Shown piece after piece: positions 1 to 10,836 of a DNA stretch of 64,000 nt (position 1 is its first letter; each line of letters begins with the position of its first letter). Made by a program: the position numbers and the translations under genes. The notes under the pieces are model-generated. The model did not search any database and was not told the DNA's origin. It worked only from the letters and a program-made list of their open reading frames with translations. Origin of the DNA: Owenia fusiformis (Eukaryota; Annelida; Polychaeta; Sabellida; Oweniidae). The DNA is taken from assembly GCA_903813345.2 (NCBI GenBank), contig CAIIXF020000006.1:5628989-5692988 (forward strand), given 5' to 3'.

Positions 1-30
1 ACAGGAGTACTTACATCTAATAAATGTTAT

Positions 31-1400
31 TTATATAGAAGTTTCTCTCAACAGAGATGTTGCTGAGGTCCTCCTCACAAGCTTTGAATTTTCAAACAAA
101 TCAGCCTCGGAAATCACTGAACCAGTGAAGTCAGATGTAATTGAGTCCCCTGCAAAGGACCTTAGACTGGAGGGTCTTTTTGGTGTATCAAACGAGAATT
201 CCCCTGAAGAAACAGGTTGCGTTAAATCTGAGTTTATTCTCTTTGGACGATTAATCCTTGTTATAGTTTCTCTTTGAGTGTTTATACTGGGTGACCAATA
301 GATGTCTCTAGATGTTGATGTAGGGGTACTTGTAAAATTATGAATTTCGTGATGTTTCAGGATGTCACTATTTTGAGATTCTGATGCCTCTTTAGCAGGA
401 ACTTCGCTGCTACTAATAATCCGATTAATGTGTTTTGATAAAACGGACAACTCATCCACTGGAGTAGAAATATCTTCTTCCTCACACAACCTTTTATGCG
501 CAGTGCCTCTTTCACTTGAGTTCAAAAGATCCAAGTTATTTTTTCTACTGCATTGATCATCAGCTAGAGTGTCATCTCTTTGCTTCACTTTAATATCTTT
601 CAATTTTGACTGATCTTTGTTTTTATCGTCCCTTACAATACTTATATCCTCTGGAGTACTGAATCTGATATCACTAGCATTAATAGTTCTAACTGCAACA
701 TTATTTGCAACGCTATCAGTGTTTATAGTTTTACTTTCAACATTTGTTGTTTTACTTATGTTTTTATTGATTAGGCTGCTCCCTCCTCGACTCACTTCTG
801 GTTTGCTATCATGTTTCTTTAATAAAGGATTGCTGTTACTTCTAGCTCTAGTATTATCTCGATTACTTCCAATACTACAACGTCCACTTCCAATACTATC
901 TCTTCCACTTCCGATACTATCACGGTTACTTCCAAAACTGTCCCTGTGAGATCTTAAAATGAGATCTTTCTTCTCTCTATGTGTTATGTTAATATCTCTT
1001 TTGGCTCTGCGAATAAGCTCTTCAATTTCACGTTGAGTCTCAGCAATCACTCTCTCTGTCTCTAAAAGGTCTTCATCTGTAGAAGGAATTACTTTTTGGG
1101 AATCAGGAGTGTCTTTACGTTTTACACTATTTGGCGACTTTGCTGTGTCTTTAGTTGCTAAGGTGTCTTTATGAATCTTTATTGTGTCTTCATGGATCGC
1201 TAAAGTGTCTTGTTGAACTTGCGAGGATACAGAGGCAGGTTCAACGCTTGGTAATTGTCAGGATACCGAACATATAGCAGACTCTACGGCTTGGTGATTG
1301 TCATCTCGCCTTATATGGTCATTCTCATCAGTCTTTACAAGGATAGTGTCGTTGCCAAAATTACTGTATGCCTTGAGCGTGTCACATCCAGTACCATAAG
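31..1400 (-). CDS. 3' terminal coding exon of an unrecognised Ser/Arg-rich, low-complexity protein, with one in-frame TGA
   Basis: The minus-strand frame is open from a good splice acceptor (cttttcttttaag, just above 1400) to TAA at 31-33, except for one TGA at 1258-1260. Below the TGA, 408 codons follow before the stop. A start at 1050 would be a GTG inside the continuing frame, so it is not the real start. The first two exon bases finish a codon begun in an upstream exon. The protein looks disordered and charged. It has four 7-residue repeats of the type RDSIGSG (about 880-960), repeated K-D-T and S/T-P motifs, and a basic, Ser-rich end (LVRRTSATSLLRETSI). No catalytic motif or transmembrane segment is visible. 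The Arg-x-x-Ser repeats could be kinase sites (inference). I do not recognise the family. The TGA may be a readthrough site, a nonsense allele or a sign of decay. Confidence 0.6.
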
Positions 1401-1484
1401 CTTAAAAGAAAAGCTCATTTAATAAAAATCAACAGTAATAATGTTTTATCATAAATGAGGGTTACTAAATGGGAAGTTTTGGAT

Positions 1485-1590
1485 TCAGGGTATATCCTGA
1501 GGGAAATACAATATATCTATCAAAGGGACTATAGGAACAAAGGTAGGTAGATATATTGTATTTCCGAGGGTTATACCCCGTTTTCAAAAC
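1485..1590. repeat. Imperfect inverted repeat (foldback)
   Basis: The arms ggaaatacaatatatctatc and ggtagatatattgtatttcc face each other around a loop of about 30 bp. The flanks (gggtatatcc / gggttatacccc) extend the symmetry. Similar motifs occur in the inverted element at 6090-6440, suggesting a shared family. Confidence 0.55.
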
Positions 1591-1887
1591 CGAGCATCAA
1601 ATCACTGATTTTTATTCCACAATAACTTGTTTTCCCTGGGATATAAACAGGAAATAAAATTGATATTTGAAAATCCTGTATCAGTCAAAATCCAATATCA
1701 GTTCCCGTTTCAGAAATATTCCCGGGGATTTCTCTTGATTGTCACATTTTTTGTTCTATTTTCAAACTTGTTTATAAAATTTTAAAATGTCATATTATAA
1801 ATCAAATTGTATCATTCTATGTCACCATCATTGGGTGATGACAAATTGAACTTAAATTGAATAAGTTTCTAAAAAAGTATTTAAGTC

Positions 1888-2046
1888 ATAAATAATGATA
1901 GGCCATTTAATATGGTGAAATTTAGCATGAGTTAGACAGAATGTCATATACAAAGCACGAACCGAAGGTGAGTCAGTGCAATTGTACTGACATTCTGTCC
2001 AACGAGAGTAGAATTTCACCATATTAAATGGCCTATCATTATTTAT
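1888..2046. repeat. Long hairpin-forming palindrome, MITE-like
   Basis: A 35-bp arm at 1888-1922 (starting ataaataatgataggcc) is repeated as its reverse complement at 2012-2046. Inner arms gacagaatgtca (1935-1946) and tgacattctgtc (1988-1999) continue the fold, and the centre holds gtcagtgcaattgtactgac. The near-perfect arms suggest a recent foldback or MITE. Confidence 0.8.
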
Positions 2047-2282
2047 TCCGATTCAAACAGAAAATCTTGTTCAGAGAATTGGGGATTTACATCAATGAAA
2101 TAACCAAACTTGCTGTTATTTTCGCCATTCCCAGGTGTGACGTCATAATACAACACAATACATGTACATAGATTTCTGGAAGCAGATTGAATAGAGAATG
2201 GCTCATGGCCAAAATTATACTTTTATTTTTCACATAATGACACATTTTAATAAGGGCAGAACTATTGGTAAAGAACTAGGTA

Positions 2283-3450
2283 TTTACATATGTTATTTCC
2301 TGCTTTCCAATGATAGCTTACCTAGAGGGGACCTTGGTGACAAATCTTTACATATGTTATTTCCTGTTCGTTCCAATGATAGCTTACCTAGAGGCGACCT
2401 TGGTGACAAATCTTTACATATGTTATTTCCTGCTTTCCAATGATAGCTTACCTAGAGGGGACCTTGGTGACAAATCTTTACATATGTTATTTCCTGCTTT
2501 CCAATGATAGCTTACCTAGAGGGGACCTTGGTGACAAATCTTTACATATGTTATTTCCTGCTTTCCAATGATATCTTACCTAGAGGGGACCTTGGTGACA
2601 AATCTTTACATATGTTATTTCCTGCTTTCCAATGATAGCTTACCTAGAGGGGACCTTGGTGACAAATCTTTACATATGTTATTTCCTGCTTTCCAATGAT
2701 AGCTTACCTAAAGGGGACCTTGGTGACAAATCTTTACATATGTTATTTCCTGTTCTTTCCAATGATAGCTTACCGAGAGGGGACCTTGGTGACAAATCTT
2801 TACATATGTTATTTCCTGCTTTCCAATGATAGCTTACCCAAAGGGGACCTTGGTGACAAATCTTTACATATGTTATTTCCTGTTTGTTCCAATGATAGCT
2901 TACCTAGAGGCGACCTTGGTGACAAATCTTTACATATGGTCTTTCCTTCTTTCCAATGATAGCTTACCTAGAGGGGACCTTGCTGACAAATCTTTACATA
3001 TGTTATTTCCTGCTTTCCAATGATAGCTTACCTAGAGGGGACCTTTGCGACAAATCTTTAATTGTGTTATTTCCTGCTTTCCAATGATAGCTTACCTAGA
3101 GGCGACCTTGGTGACAAATCTTTACATATGTTATTTCCTGCTTTCCTATGATAGCTTACCTAAAGGGGACCTTGGTGACAAATCTTTACATATGTTATTT
3201 CCTGTTCTTTCCAATGATAGCTTACCTAGAGGGGACCTTGGTGACAAATCTTTACATATGTTATTTCCTGTTCTTTCCAATGATAGCTTACCTAGAGGGG
3301 ACCTTGGTGACAAATCTTTACATATGTTATTTCCTGTTCTTTCCAATGATAGCTTACCTAAAGGGGACCTTGGTGACAAATCTTTACATATGTTATTTCC
3401 TGTTCTTTCCAATTATAGCTTACCTAGAGGGGACCTTGGTGACAAATCTT
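2283..3450. repeat. 64-bp minisatellite, about 18 copies
   Basis: Tandem units of 64 bp (some 66) contain tgatagcttacctagagg, then ggaccttggtgacaaatc, then tttacatatgttatttcc. Copies differ at few sites (aaagg/gaggcg and gctttcc/gttctttcc variants). The short ORFs on both strands here follow from the repeat and are not genes. Confidence 0.95.
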
Positions 3451-3697
3451 TGTGTTTATCTCTCTCTTGTTGTCTGAATATCACCAATGATGTGTCCTCG
3501 TAACGTTGATGTATCCTGTGTAAACTGGTATCTGCTATTTTCCGTCGACTCGTCATTTAGGAGGTTATCCCAGTGAACTGCTGTCTGTAAAACATCATAT
3601 TTCAAAGCAGTTGTATTTTATTTGTTGACCAAGCAAACATATCATTCAAGATTTCTGCATGTATTTGCATTCATTTCTTAGCCATTTTGGTATAATT
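3451..3697. other. Unique sequence between repeats
   Basis: No coding frame, RNA gene or repeat was recognised in this stretch. Confidence 0.5.
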
Positions 3698-4043
3698 TAC
3701 CCTGTGCAAGAGTCTAGTTATAAACTACCCTCTGCCTCGTATAGATTATATACAGTTTAGCAGACCTGCCCCAAAGATTGGTGCCTTTGACAGCCCCGGG
3801 TAATAAATCATTTTAAATCTACCACGCTGACCCTTTCTTAACCAATCAGCGAAGTGGAAGGAACACGTGCTAAATAAGTGCTCATTAACTATGCGGGGAT
3901 GTCAGAGGAAATGACCATATAGAAAGTCTGTATTTCAACGTCGAACTCTGATTGGCTCGGTGAGATCAGAGATTTATTGTAAACTGAAAGAGTGCAGATG
4001 AAGCTATCTTTTAAGAAGTGAAGTCGAACAAATGCAAAGGGTA
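3698..4043. mobile_element. Dispersed repeat, copy A, short TIRs (MITE-like)
   Basis: This segment matches 28441-28751 along most of its length, including gacctgccccaaagattggt, ctgattggct and gatcagagatttattgtaaa. Its ends look like short inverted termini (taccctgtgca at the left; the reverse of the right end is taccctttgca). No transposase frame is present. Short indels (for example an extra segment near 3730) separate the two copies. Confidence 0.75.
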
Positions 4044-4373
4044 GTATAAATCCAATATTGATTCGAACCAAAAAGTTATGCGACACATTTTTGGATATAT
4101 GCCAGACGATCATCTGACAATCAACTGATCATTTGGATTTCTTCTTTTCATTGATTTCTTCGAGTCTGCAGTGTAAGATAATCAAATTCTCTGTGAACCA
4201 AATACAAGGACCTCAAAAAATCAATTGTAAGTGAATTCTACGAATGAAACAATGACCAAAGTGTAATTTAGTATGATTTATAGGTCTTCACTGCTATAAT
4301 TGACTAGTCAAATCAAAAGGTCAGTAGAACATCCCGTCCTTGCATTTGAATTACTAGATTCCCTTCTGCCAGC

Positions 4374-5215
4374 CTAATATGCCCAATATATACTTTATAT
4401 ATGCCCAATATTTAACTTAATATGCCTAATATATACTTTATATATCCCCAATATATACTTTATATATGTCTAATATTTACCTTATATATGCCTAATATAT
4501 ACTTTATATATGCCCAATATATACTTTATATATGCCCAATATATACTTTTTGAATTGCTTCCACTCGCCTATTTATATATGCCTAATATACTTTATATAT
4601 GCCTAATACATTTCCTAATATACTTTATATATGCCTAATACATTGCCTAATATACTTTATATATACCTAATACATTGCCTAATATACTTTATATATACCT
4701 AATACATTGCCTAATATACTTTATATATGCCTAATACATTGCCTAATATACTTTATATATGCCTAATACATTGCCTAATATTTACTTTATATACTGTATG
4801 CCTAAGATATACTTTATATATGCCCAATATATACTTTTTGAATTGCTCCCACTCACCTATTTATATATGCCTAATACATTGCCTAATATACGTTATATAT
4901 GCCTAATACATTGCCTAATATACTTTATATATGCCTAATATACATATATATGCCTAATACATTGCATAATATACTTTATATATGCCTAATACATTGCCTA
5001 ATATACTCTACATATGTCTAATACATTGCCTAATATACTTTATATATGCCTAATACATTGCCTAATATACTTTATATATGCCTATTATACAGATATATGC
5101 CTAATATTTACCTTATATATGCCTAATATATACTTTATATATGCCTAAAACATTGCCTAATATATGTCTAATATATATTTTATATATGACTTATACATTG
5201 CCTACATTAGGCCTA
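4374..5215. repeat. AT-rich minisatellite (tatatgcctaatacattgcc family), block 1
   Basis: The block is built of variable units combining tatatgcctaatac, attgcctaatata and ctttatatatgcc. Two nearly identical sub-blocks contain gaattgctYccactcRcctat (about 4551 and 4841), showing segmental duplication inside the array. It is extremely AT-rich. Confidence 0.85.
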
Positions 5216-5449
5216 GAATATAGGATGGCCCACAAAAATCTACCCATTTTTCTATAGCTGTCATTCTGCAGCGTGGTGCTTGGATTGAGCATTTTATTAA
5301 TTATTGAAAAAAGTGTAGTAAAAACATTATGATTTCATAGTAATTTGGACAGAAAAATTGTTTAGGTCTCTAGCATCTATTAGAAAAAACAGGAAAAATA
5401 TTAAACTTGTGTTTGTTTTGGCTTTAGAAAAATGGTTCCACCATTTATA
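5216..5449. other. Unique spacer in the AT-rich array
   Basis: This non-repetitive stretch separates two blocks of the array. No gene was recognised. Confidence 0.5.
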
Positions 5450-5735
5450 TGTGCCTAATACATTGCCTAATATATACTTAATAAAGTTTATATATGCCCA
5501 ATACATCACCTAATATATGTCTTATACAGTATATACTTTATAAAGTTTATATAGGCCTAATACATTGCCTAATATATGTCTTATATATACTTTATAAAGT
5601 TTATATATGCCTGATATATTGCTTAATATATGTCTTATACATACTGTATAAAGTTTATATATGCCTAATACATTGCCTAATATATTGCTTATATATACTT
5701 TATAAAGTTTATATATGCCTAATACATAGACAGAC
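5450..5735. repeat. AT-rich minisatellite, block 2 (about 52-bp unit)
   Basis: About five units contain atatatgtcttatatatact, then ttataaagtttatatatgcc, then taatacattgcc. On the plus strand the frame encodes an artefactual Tyr/Ile/Leu-rich repeat. Confidence 0.85.
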
Positions 5736-5929
5736 ATAGACATAATACATGACAGTCATTTTCATATAGTAAAAAATTATATCGTAATCATATCTCTATT
5801 TCGGCGAAAGTATTGAGTTCATGCTCAAAAATAAATTTTGAAAATATGCAATTACTGTATCGATTTACAGTAATCAAGTCGGTATCGGGACTCTAGTTGT
5901 CGAAGTTGGTGAAAGTAAAAAAGGTCTAT

Positions 5930-6089
5930 TACATTGCCTAATATATGTCTTATATATACTTTATAAAGTTTATATATGCCTAATAAATTGCCTAATATAT
6001 GTCCTTTATAAAGTTTATATATGCCTAATATATTGCCTAATATATGTCTTATATATACTTTATAAAGTTTATGTATGCCTAATATATTG
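5930..6089. repeat. AT-rich minisatellite, block 3
   Basis: About three units of the same 52-bp family end where the inverted element at 6090-6440 begins. Confidence 0.85.
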
Positions 6090-6440
6090 CCTAGTATCTC
6101 ATACTTGAGTGGGTTTGGGGTAGATATCACCCGGGAATATATATCGTATCTGAGGAGCAGGCAGGATATATTGTATATGTCCCGCTCCAGGCCAAATGCG
6201 GGCAGATATAATATATCCATCCCGCTCCCGGGAATTTTTCAAAAGTTTAAAAAAGTTTAAATATCAAAAGTTTTAATTTTTTAATTTTAAAATTTATATT
6301 TTTTAAGTTTAAATGTTACAATTTCATTGTATTGAACAAAAAGAATATTACGAAAAAGTTCAATATAAATATCTTGTCATTTGAAAAAGGTGGAAAAGGT
6401 TATATCTACCCTAAACCCACTCAAGTATGAGATACACCAG
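6090..6440. mobile_element. Inverted-repeat element inserted in the AT-rich array
   Basis: The left arm tatctcatacttgagtgggt continues with ttggggtagatat. It is mirrored at about 6403-6437 (tctaccctaaacccactcaa, then gtatgagata). The array unit continues on both sides, so the element entered or rearranged the array. No ORF of note was seen; the interior has cccgggaat / ccgctcccgggaat motifs. Confidence 0.65.
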
Positions 6441-6524
6441 TTATGCACGGTCGGTTTGGATACATGGTATATCCCTCGTGATATTCCCTGTATCAAAAAC
6501 CTCCCATTGCATAACCCCTATATA

Positions 6525-6937
6525 TATGTCTTATATATACTGTATAAAGTTTATGTATGCCTAATATATTGCCTAATATATGTCTTAAATATACTTTATA
6601 AAGTTTATATATGCCTAATATATGTCTTATATATACTTTATAAAGTTTATGTATGCCTAATATATTGCCTAATATATGTCTTATATATACTTTATAAAGT
6701 TTATATATGACTAATACATTGCCAAATATATGTCTTATATATACTTTATAAAGTTTATATATGCCTAATATATTGCCTAATATATGTCTTATATATACTT
6801 TATAAAGTTTATATATATATGTCTTATATATACTTTATAAAGTTTATATATGCCTAATACATTGCCTAATATATGTCTAATATATACTTAATAAAGTTTA
6901 TATATGACTAAATACATTGCCTAATATATGTCTTATA
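6525..6937. repeat. AT-rich minisatellite, block 4
   Basis: About eight units of the 52-bp family (gtcttatatatactttataa, agtttatatatgcctaatac). The block is interrupted at 6938 by a small transposon. Confidence 0.9.
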
Positions 6938-7234
6938 CAATGGCGTAGCGTCATATACGCATAAAACGCCATGGCGTACTCTCAAAATTTATAAAACAGC
7001 TGATTTTTTATATTGATTTGCCCAACACTTCAAAAATGGATAAAAATGACTAATAATTTACATTCTATTCGTCCATGATAGTCAGAATTTCGTACTTCAA
7101 ACGCCCCAGAACGCTTCAAATGCAATCTCATTTTCAAATTTTCGTTGGGGGGACCTCACCCGAACCCCACTCACAGCACGTCTATTTCGCTTACTCGTGG
7201 CGTACCCTCACAAAATATGCACGCTACGCCACTG
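6938..7234. mobile_element. hAT-like MITE, 297 bp, in the AT-rich array
   Basis: The termini CAATGGCGTAGCGT and (reverse complement of the right end) CAGTGGCGTAGCGT are inverted repeats. The flanks ttata at 6933-6937 and 7235-7239 form a 5-bp target duplication within the array unit. Ends of the type CAGTGGCGTAGC are typical of hAT-group nonautonomous elements, but the classical hAT duplication is 8 bp, so the superfamily is inferred. There is no transposase frame. Confidence 0.8.
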
Positions 7235-7350
7235 TTATATATACTTTATAAAGTTTATGTATGCCTAATAAATTGCCTAATATATGTCTTATATATACTG
7301 TATAAAGTTTATGTATGCCTAATATATTGCCTAATATATCTTATATATAT
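7235..7350. repeat. AT-rich minisatellite, block 5
   Basis: The array resumes in register immediately after the MITE for about two units, then ends. Confidence 0.85.
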
Positions 7351-7474
7351 TAAGTCAAGCAATGTGAAGGGTAACTCAAGTTACCACTTCACTTGTACAT
7401 TGCAATAAGTGGTTTAAATTTTCCTAATATTGCTGTTATTAGAGTGGGAAATCTTAATGGCAAACTTGTCCATA

Positions 7475-7906
7475 AGGCCATAAGAAGTAGATTCTTTGTT
7501 TTGCGTCCTGGCAAAATCCAAATCATGCAAGGGTACAAGGAAAACAAACACAAACTCAAGAAAAAACTCAAACTTGTTTGCCTAAGAAATGTATACATTT
7601 TATTGGCATAAAAAGGGATAACATACCAATTTGCAGTGATTACAAACACATATCTATCCATTATATACAATATATTAAAACATAGCTATTATTCAAAGGT
7701 AACCAAAATAAGAAAAAGAACAATGTATGCTAAAGTAATCAACAATAACAATTTTGACCTGCATCAAGTTTAAATTGTCTGTTATTTCTGATTCGGACTG
7801 AACGAAGTGCGGTAGTACTTTCAGACTCTTGTGTTTGTTTTTTCTGATTTACTCAAAATCGTGCAAGCAAGTGGACGCAAAACAAAGAATTTACTTCTTA
7901 TGGCCT
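7475..7906. mobile_element. Inverted-repeat element (MITE-like), about 432 bp
   Basis: The left arm aggccataagaagtagattc, then tttgttttgcgtcc, is mirrored at the right (ggacgcaaaacaaagaattt, then acttcttatggcct). A second mirrored block (aaaacaaacacaa / cttgtgtttgtttt) extends the arms to about 80 bp. The small ORFs inside are incidental. Confidence 0.75.
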
Positions 7907-8049
7907 AACTAGTACATATTACAAACATATATTAGGCTAGCTTCTATAACTAGTGCATATTACAAGCACATACAAGTATCTAATTAAATATTTATCCATT
8001 TACCTTTTATTAGTTTTCTCTTAGTTATTATATTGGAGAACAGTAAAAC

Positions 8050-8275
8050 ATGAACATGTGAAAACCTCTCTAACATGAACACCATCTCAAACATTCTTAA
8101 AATGATGTCATATGCATTCTCAACTGACATCTCGAACATTCTTATTATGATGTCATATGCATTCTCAACTGACATCTCAGAAATCCTTAATATGATGTCA
8201 TACGCATTCTTAACTGACATATCATTCTTAATATGATGTCATATGGATTCTTAACTGACATCTCAAAAGTTCCTA
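8050..8275. repeat. 45-bp tandem repeat, about five copies
   Basis: Units contain attcttaatatgatgtcata, then tgcattctcaactgacatct. The minus-strand 78-residue frame here is a product of the repeat. Confidence 0.85.
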
Positions 8276-8500
8276 TGAACTCATTTTTTCTCAATTTACA
8301 ATATTAATTTCATCAGCAGCCAGGAGCTTTATTAGTTCAGTTAATAAATGTCAGAAAACATTGGAATACTGCTTCATTAAATTGTTTTTATAATTTCCAT
8401 AAATCCTCAAATGCATATATCGATTCATTCTACAGATATGTTCAATGACACATTTACAGTAAAACATGTCTCTTCCAAACAAGACTGGGACTGTATTAGC

Positions 8501-8871
8501 TTAAAGGGGCAATAAGGACTGTAGAGAAAATAGGAACGTTTTTTTATTTTTTCTGAGCTATCAAGGCAACATTTGGTTTAACATCTTCTTTGACATACCT
8601 ATTTTCTTAAAATGTATGGATAAATTATCAATTTCAGCATTAAGAAGTGTAAATTCAGTTCAAAGCTTCAAAAAGGGGACTTCCACTTTTGTATTTTTAA
8701 GATCCACCATGTTTCAAGAGGAATATCAGCTAAAATAATGTTTATCTAGGGGGTTTCTTTGTAGATAATAAAATAGATGTTAGTCTTGATGAAATATCCA
8801 AACTTAAATATATTTTGACACTGGTCCATGATCGTTGAATGACCCCTCTGCACTAATTATTGCACCTTTAA
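8501..8871. mobile_element. MITE with TTAA ends, about 371 bp
   Basis: The left end TTAAAGGGGCAATAA and right end TTATTGCACCTTTAA are inverted with one mismatch, and TTAA lies at both edges. TTAA targets are used by piggyBac and Kolobok families, so this is probably a nonautonomous relative (inference). Confidence 0.65.
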
Positions 8872-9692
8872 TGTCAGTAAAACTTCAATCTGGTCAAAAC
8901 TACATTCAATATGACAAAAATAGCTTTCCAATGGGGTGTTTAGATGGTTTAAACACTTTTGATCCTGGTATAAGATCTCATGTAACATTACATCGTGCTC
9001 AGGTATCAGTATGACAAAATATAGTATTAAAAATCGAATTATATATGGTCAGTCTTTTACACGTGATATGGTTGGTCATTTACACATTTTCCTTAAACCC
9101 TGTTTTAGGCTTCCTGTGGAAAACACCGACCAGTCACTGGTCAGTGGGTCAGTCTTTTTCATAAACCGGGTGTATTCATGAGTGAGACATCAGAATATAT
9201 GAATTGAACATTGTATCTATAAACACAATAACAAACAATAACAATGTCAGGCTACAGAGTACCACAGAGATTGATGTCAGGCTACAGATTGCAGTTTGCA
9301 TTGCAAAAACTAGTTAATCTAATCAGAATAAATAGTCAGCAAATCAAATATGCAATATTGCTTCTTGCCTTCTTCTGTTCTCTGCATGCTTAGGGTCAGC
9401 TACAGAAACAAATTGAGCCCATAAAAACAAACAAATATTTGGCCCACATTCTGAAAATTTGAGGCCCATTTTCTTGAAAATTTGTCCTTAAATTAAAACA
9501 TAAGGCCCAAAAGGCCCACTAATTGGGGCCCTAAAATTCTTTTGGCCCCATCCTAGGTCTATCAGTGAAGATACAGAATACAACTGTACCACATTTCTGC
9601 TTATAAGTACTGTAGTTTGTATTCATATTCAGATTAGCACTTCCATAGACTTGAGATAATATCAATGAGATTTCATCAGCAGAAACACTCAC
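8872..9692. other. Noncoding stretch, no recognised gene
   Basis: No long frame was seen. A short degenerate repeat of aaggcccaYtttctt / ggcccacta motifs lies at 9410-9550. Nothing else was recognised. Confidence 0.4.
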
Positions 9693-9754
9693 CATCCTTC
9701 AAGATCGTTCCTTCACTGCTTTCATAGCAGATCATAATGTAATGCAATGAATTA
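9693..9754 (-). CDS. Candidate internal exon of the minus-strand gene (tentative)
   Basis: A strong donor (GATG|gtgagtg) closes an open frame reading NSLHYIMICYESSEGTILKD. It leaves one base (G), which joins the CT opening the exon that ends at 31, so the phase fits. The acceptor side is uncertain. The AG used here (ccaagag) lacks a good pyrimidine tract, and another acceptor (aaatgtcag, near 9791) leads to stops in this frame. No family is recognised. The support is splice-site quality, phase and open frame only. Confidence 0.3.
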
Positions 9755-10836
9755 CTCTTGGGCCAAGGATGACACTCACATCATTTGCTGCCTTCTGACA
9801 TTTGTGTTAGTCAAAAGGCATTGTAAAAAGCAAATGGAGATAAAGGGGTGACATGTCATATAGCTGATTTCAAAATTTCTAAATTAACACTCATATTAAT
9901 CCATGCAATTTCTAAAGCTAAGTGGGCTTTAACCTTTGTACTTTACAAAATGAGATATAACTTTGATTAAATATATAAATCAATGCTTATAATGGGTGTG
10001 TTATGTCTCAAATATAAACTGGTTAACACTGGTTACAGTTGACTGTAAACTGAGAATCCACATATAACATACATGTTTGGGTATATACATATAAGTGCTG
10101 TAATCAAAGGTCAACCATAAAAAACTGAAACACTTGTGTTTTAAAAACAGAACCTTTTGGCAAATTATCTACATGTTCATAAAAATTGAACCATGACATC
10201 TTCAGGCCATAAAGGTTACAACACAGCAGCATTTTGCCCCATACAGTTAAAACTACATGATGGTATATGGTGGTCTATCTAACACAAAATGTAAATCGGG
10301 AAACTTTATCAAAGAAATAGAAAGAGTTTTTGAGTAATCAAAGCTTAAGTACATTTAAATCAGACATTCTTTCTTTGTAATTAAAAAACTAAAGTTCAAT
10401 TGGCATTTTATGCATTGGCATAGGCTCATACAAAATATTTGTAAGGATTTTTCAAAGGGTTGAAACAAAGTGACCCCAAACTTTCATCAATCAATCTCTC
10501 ACTTAACTAACAGAAAAAATATAAGCGTACCCCAGGACTATCAAATAAAATGACATGCAAAGAAAAAGATTGGTGGTGTATAGCAAATTCATGAAGTTGC
10601 CTTTTATTTTTGAACTGAGCAATCTACAATCCTTTCAAATGTTTTTTTAAACAACTATTTGTTGTAACAATTTATGAAGTTGATTTTTTCTTTGATTTTT
10701 TGTGACTAGACTTTCTTGGGTTTCTTTTTAAAGATAAGTGCAGTTCACTTTTCCTTCCTCAGGGTATACTCTTTTCTAGCTATTGTGTCTTAATGTTTAC
10801 CTGGATATGTTCTCTCTTTAGTACCATTTTGAATAT
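9755..10836. other. Noncoding stretch
   Basis: AT-rich, with no open frame of note and no tandem repeat. Probably intron or intergenic. Confidence 0.4.

Noticed and set aside
617-949. 110-residue Leu-rich plus-strand ORF
   Set aside because: Antisense shadow of the Ser/Arg-rich minus-strand exon. Its hydrophobicity follows from the complementary codons.
2283-3450. Repetitive ORFs of 65-152 residues on both strands
   Set aside because: All are products of the 64-bp unit. There is no start or splice context, and the frames are lost at length variants.
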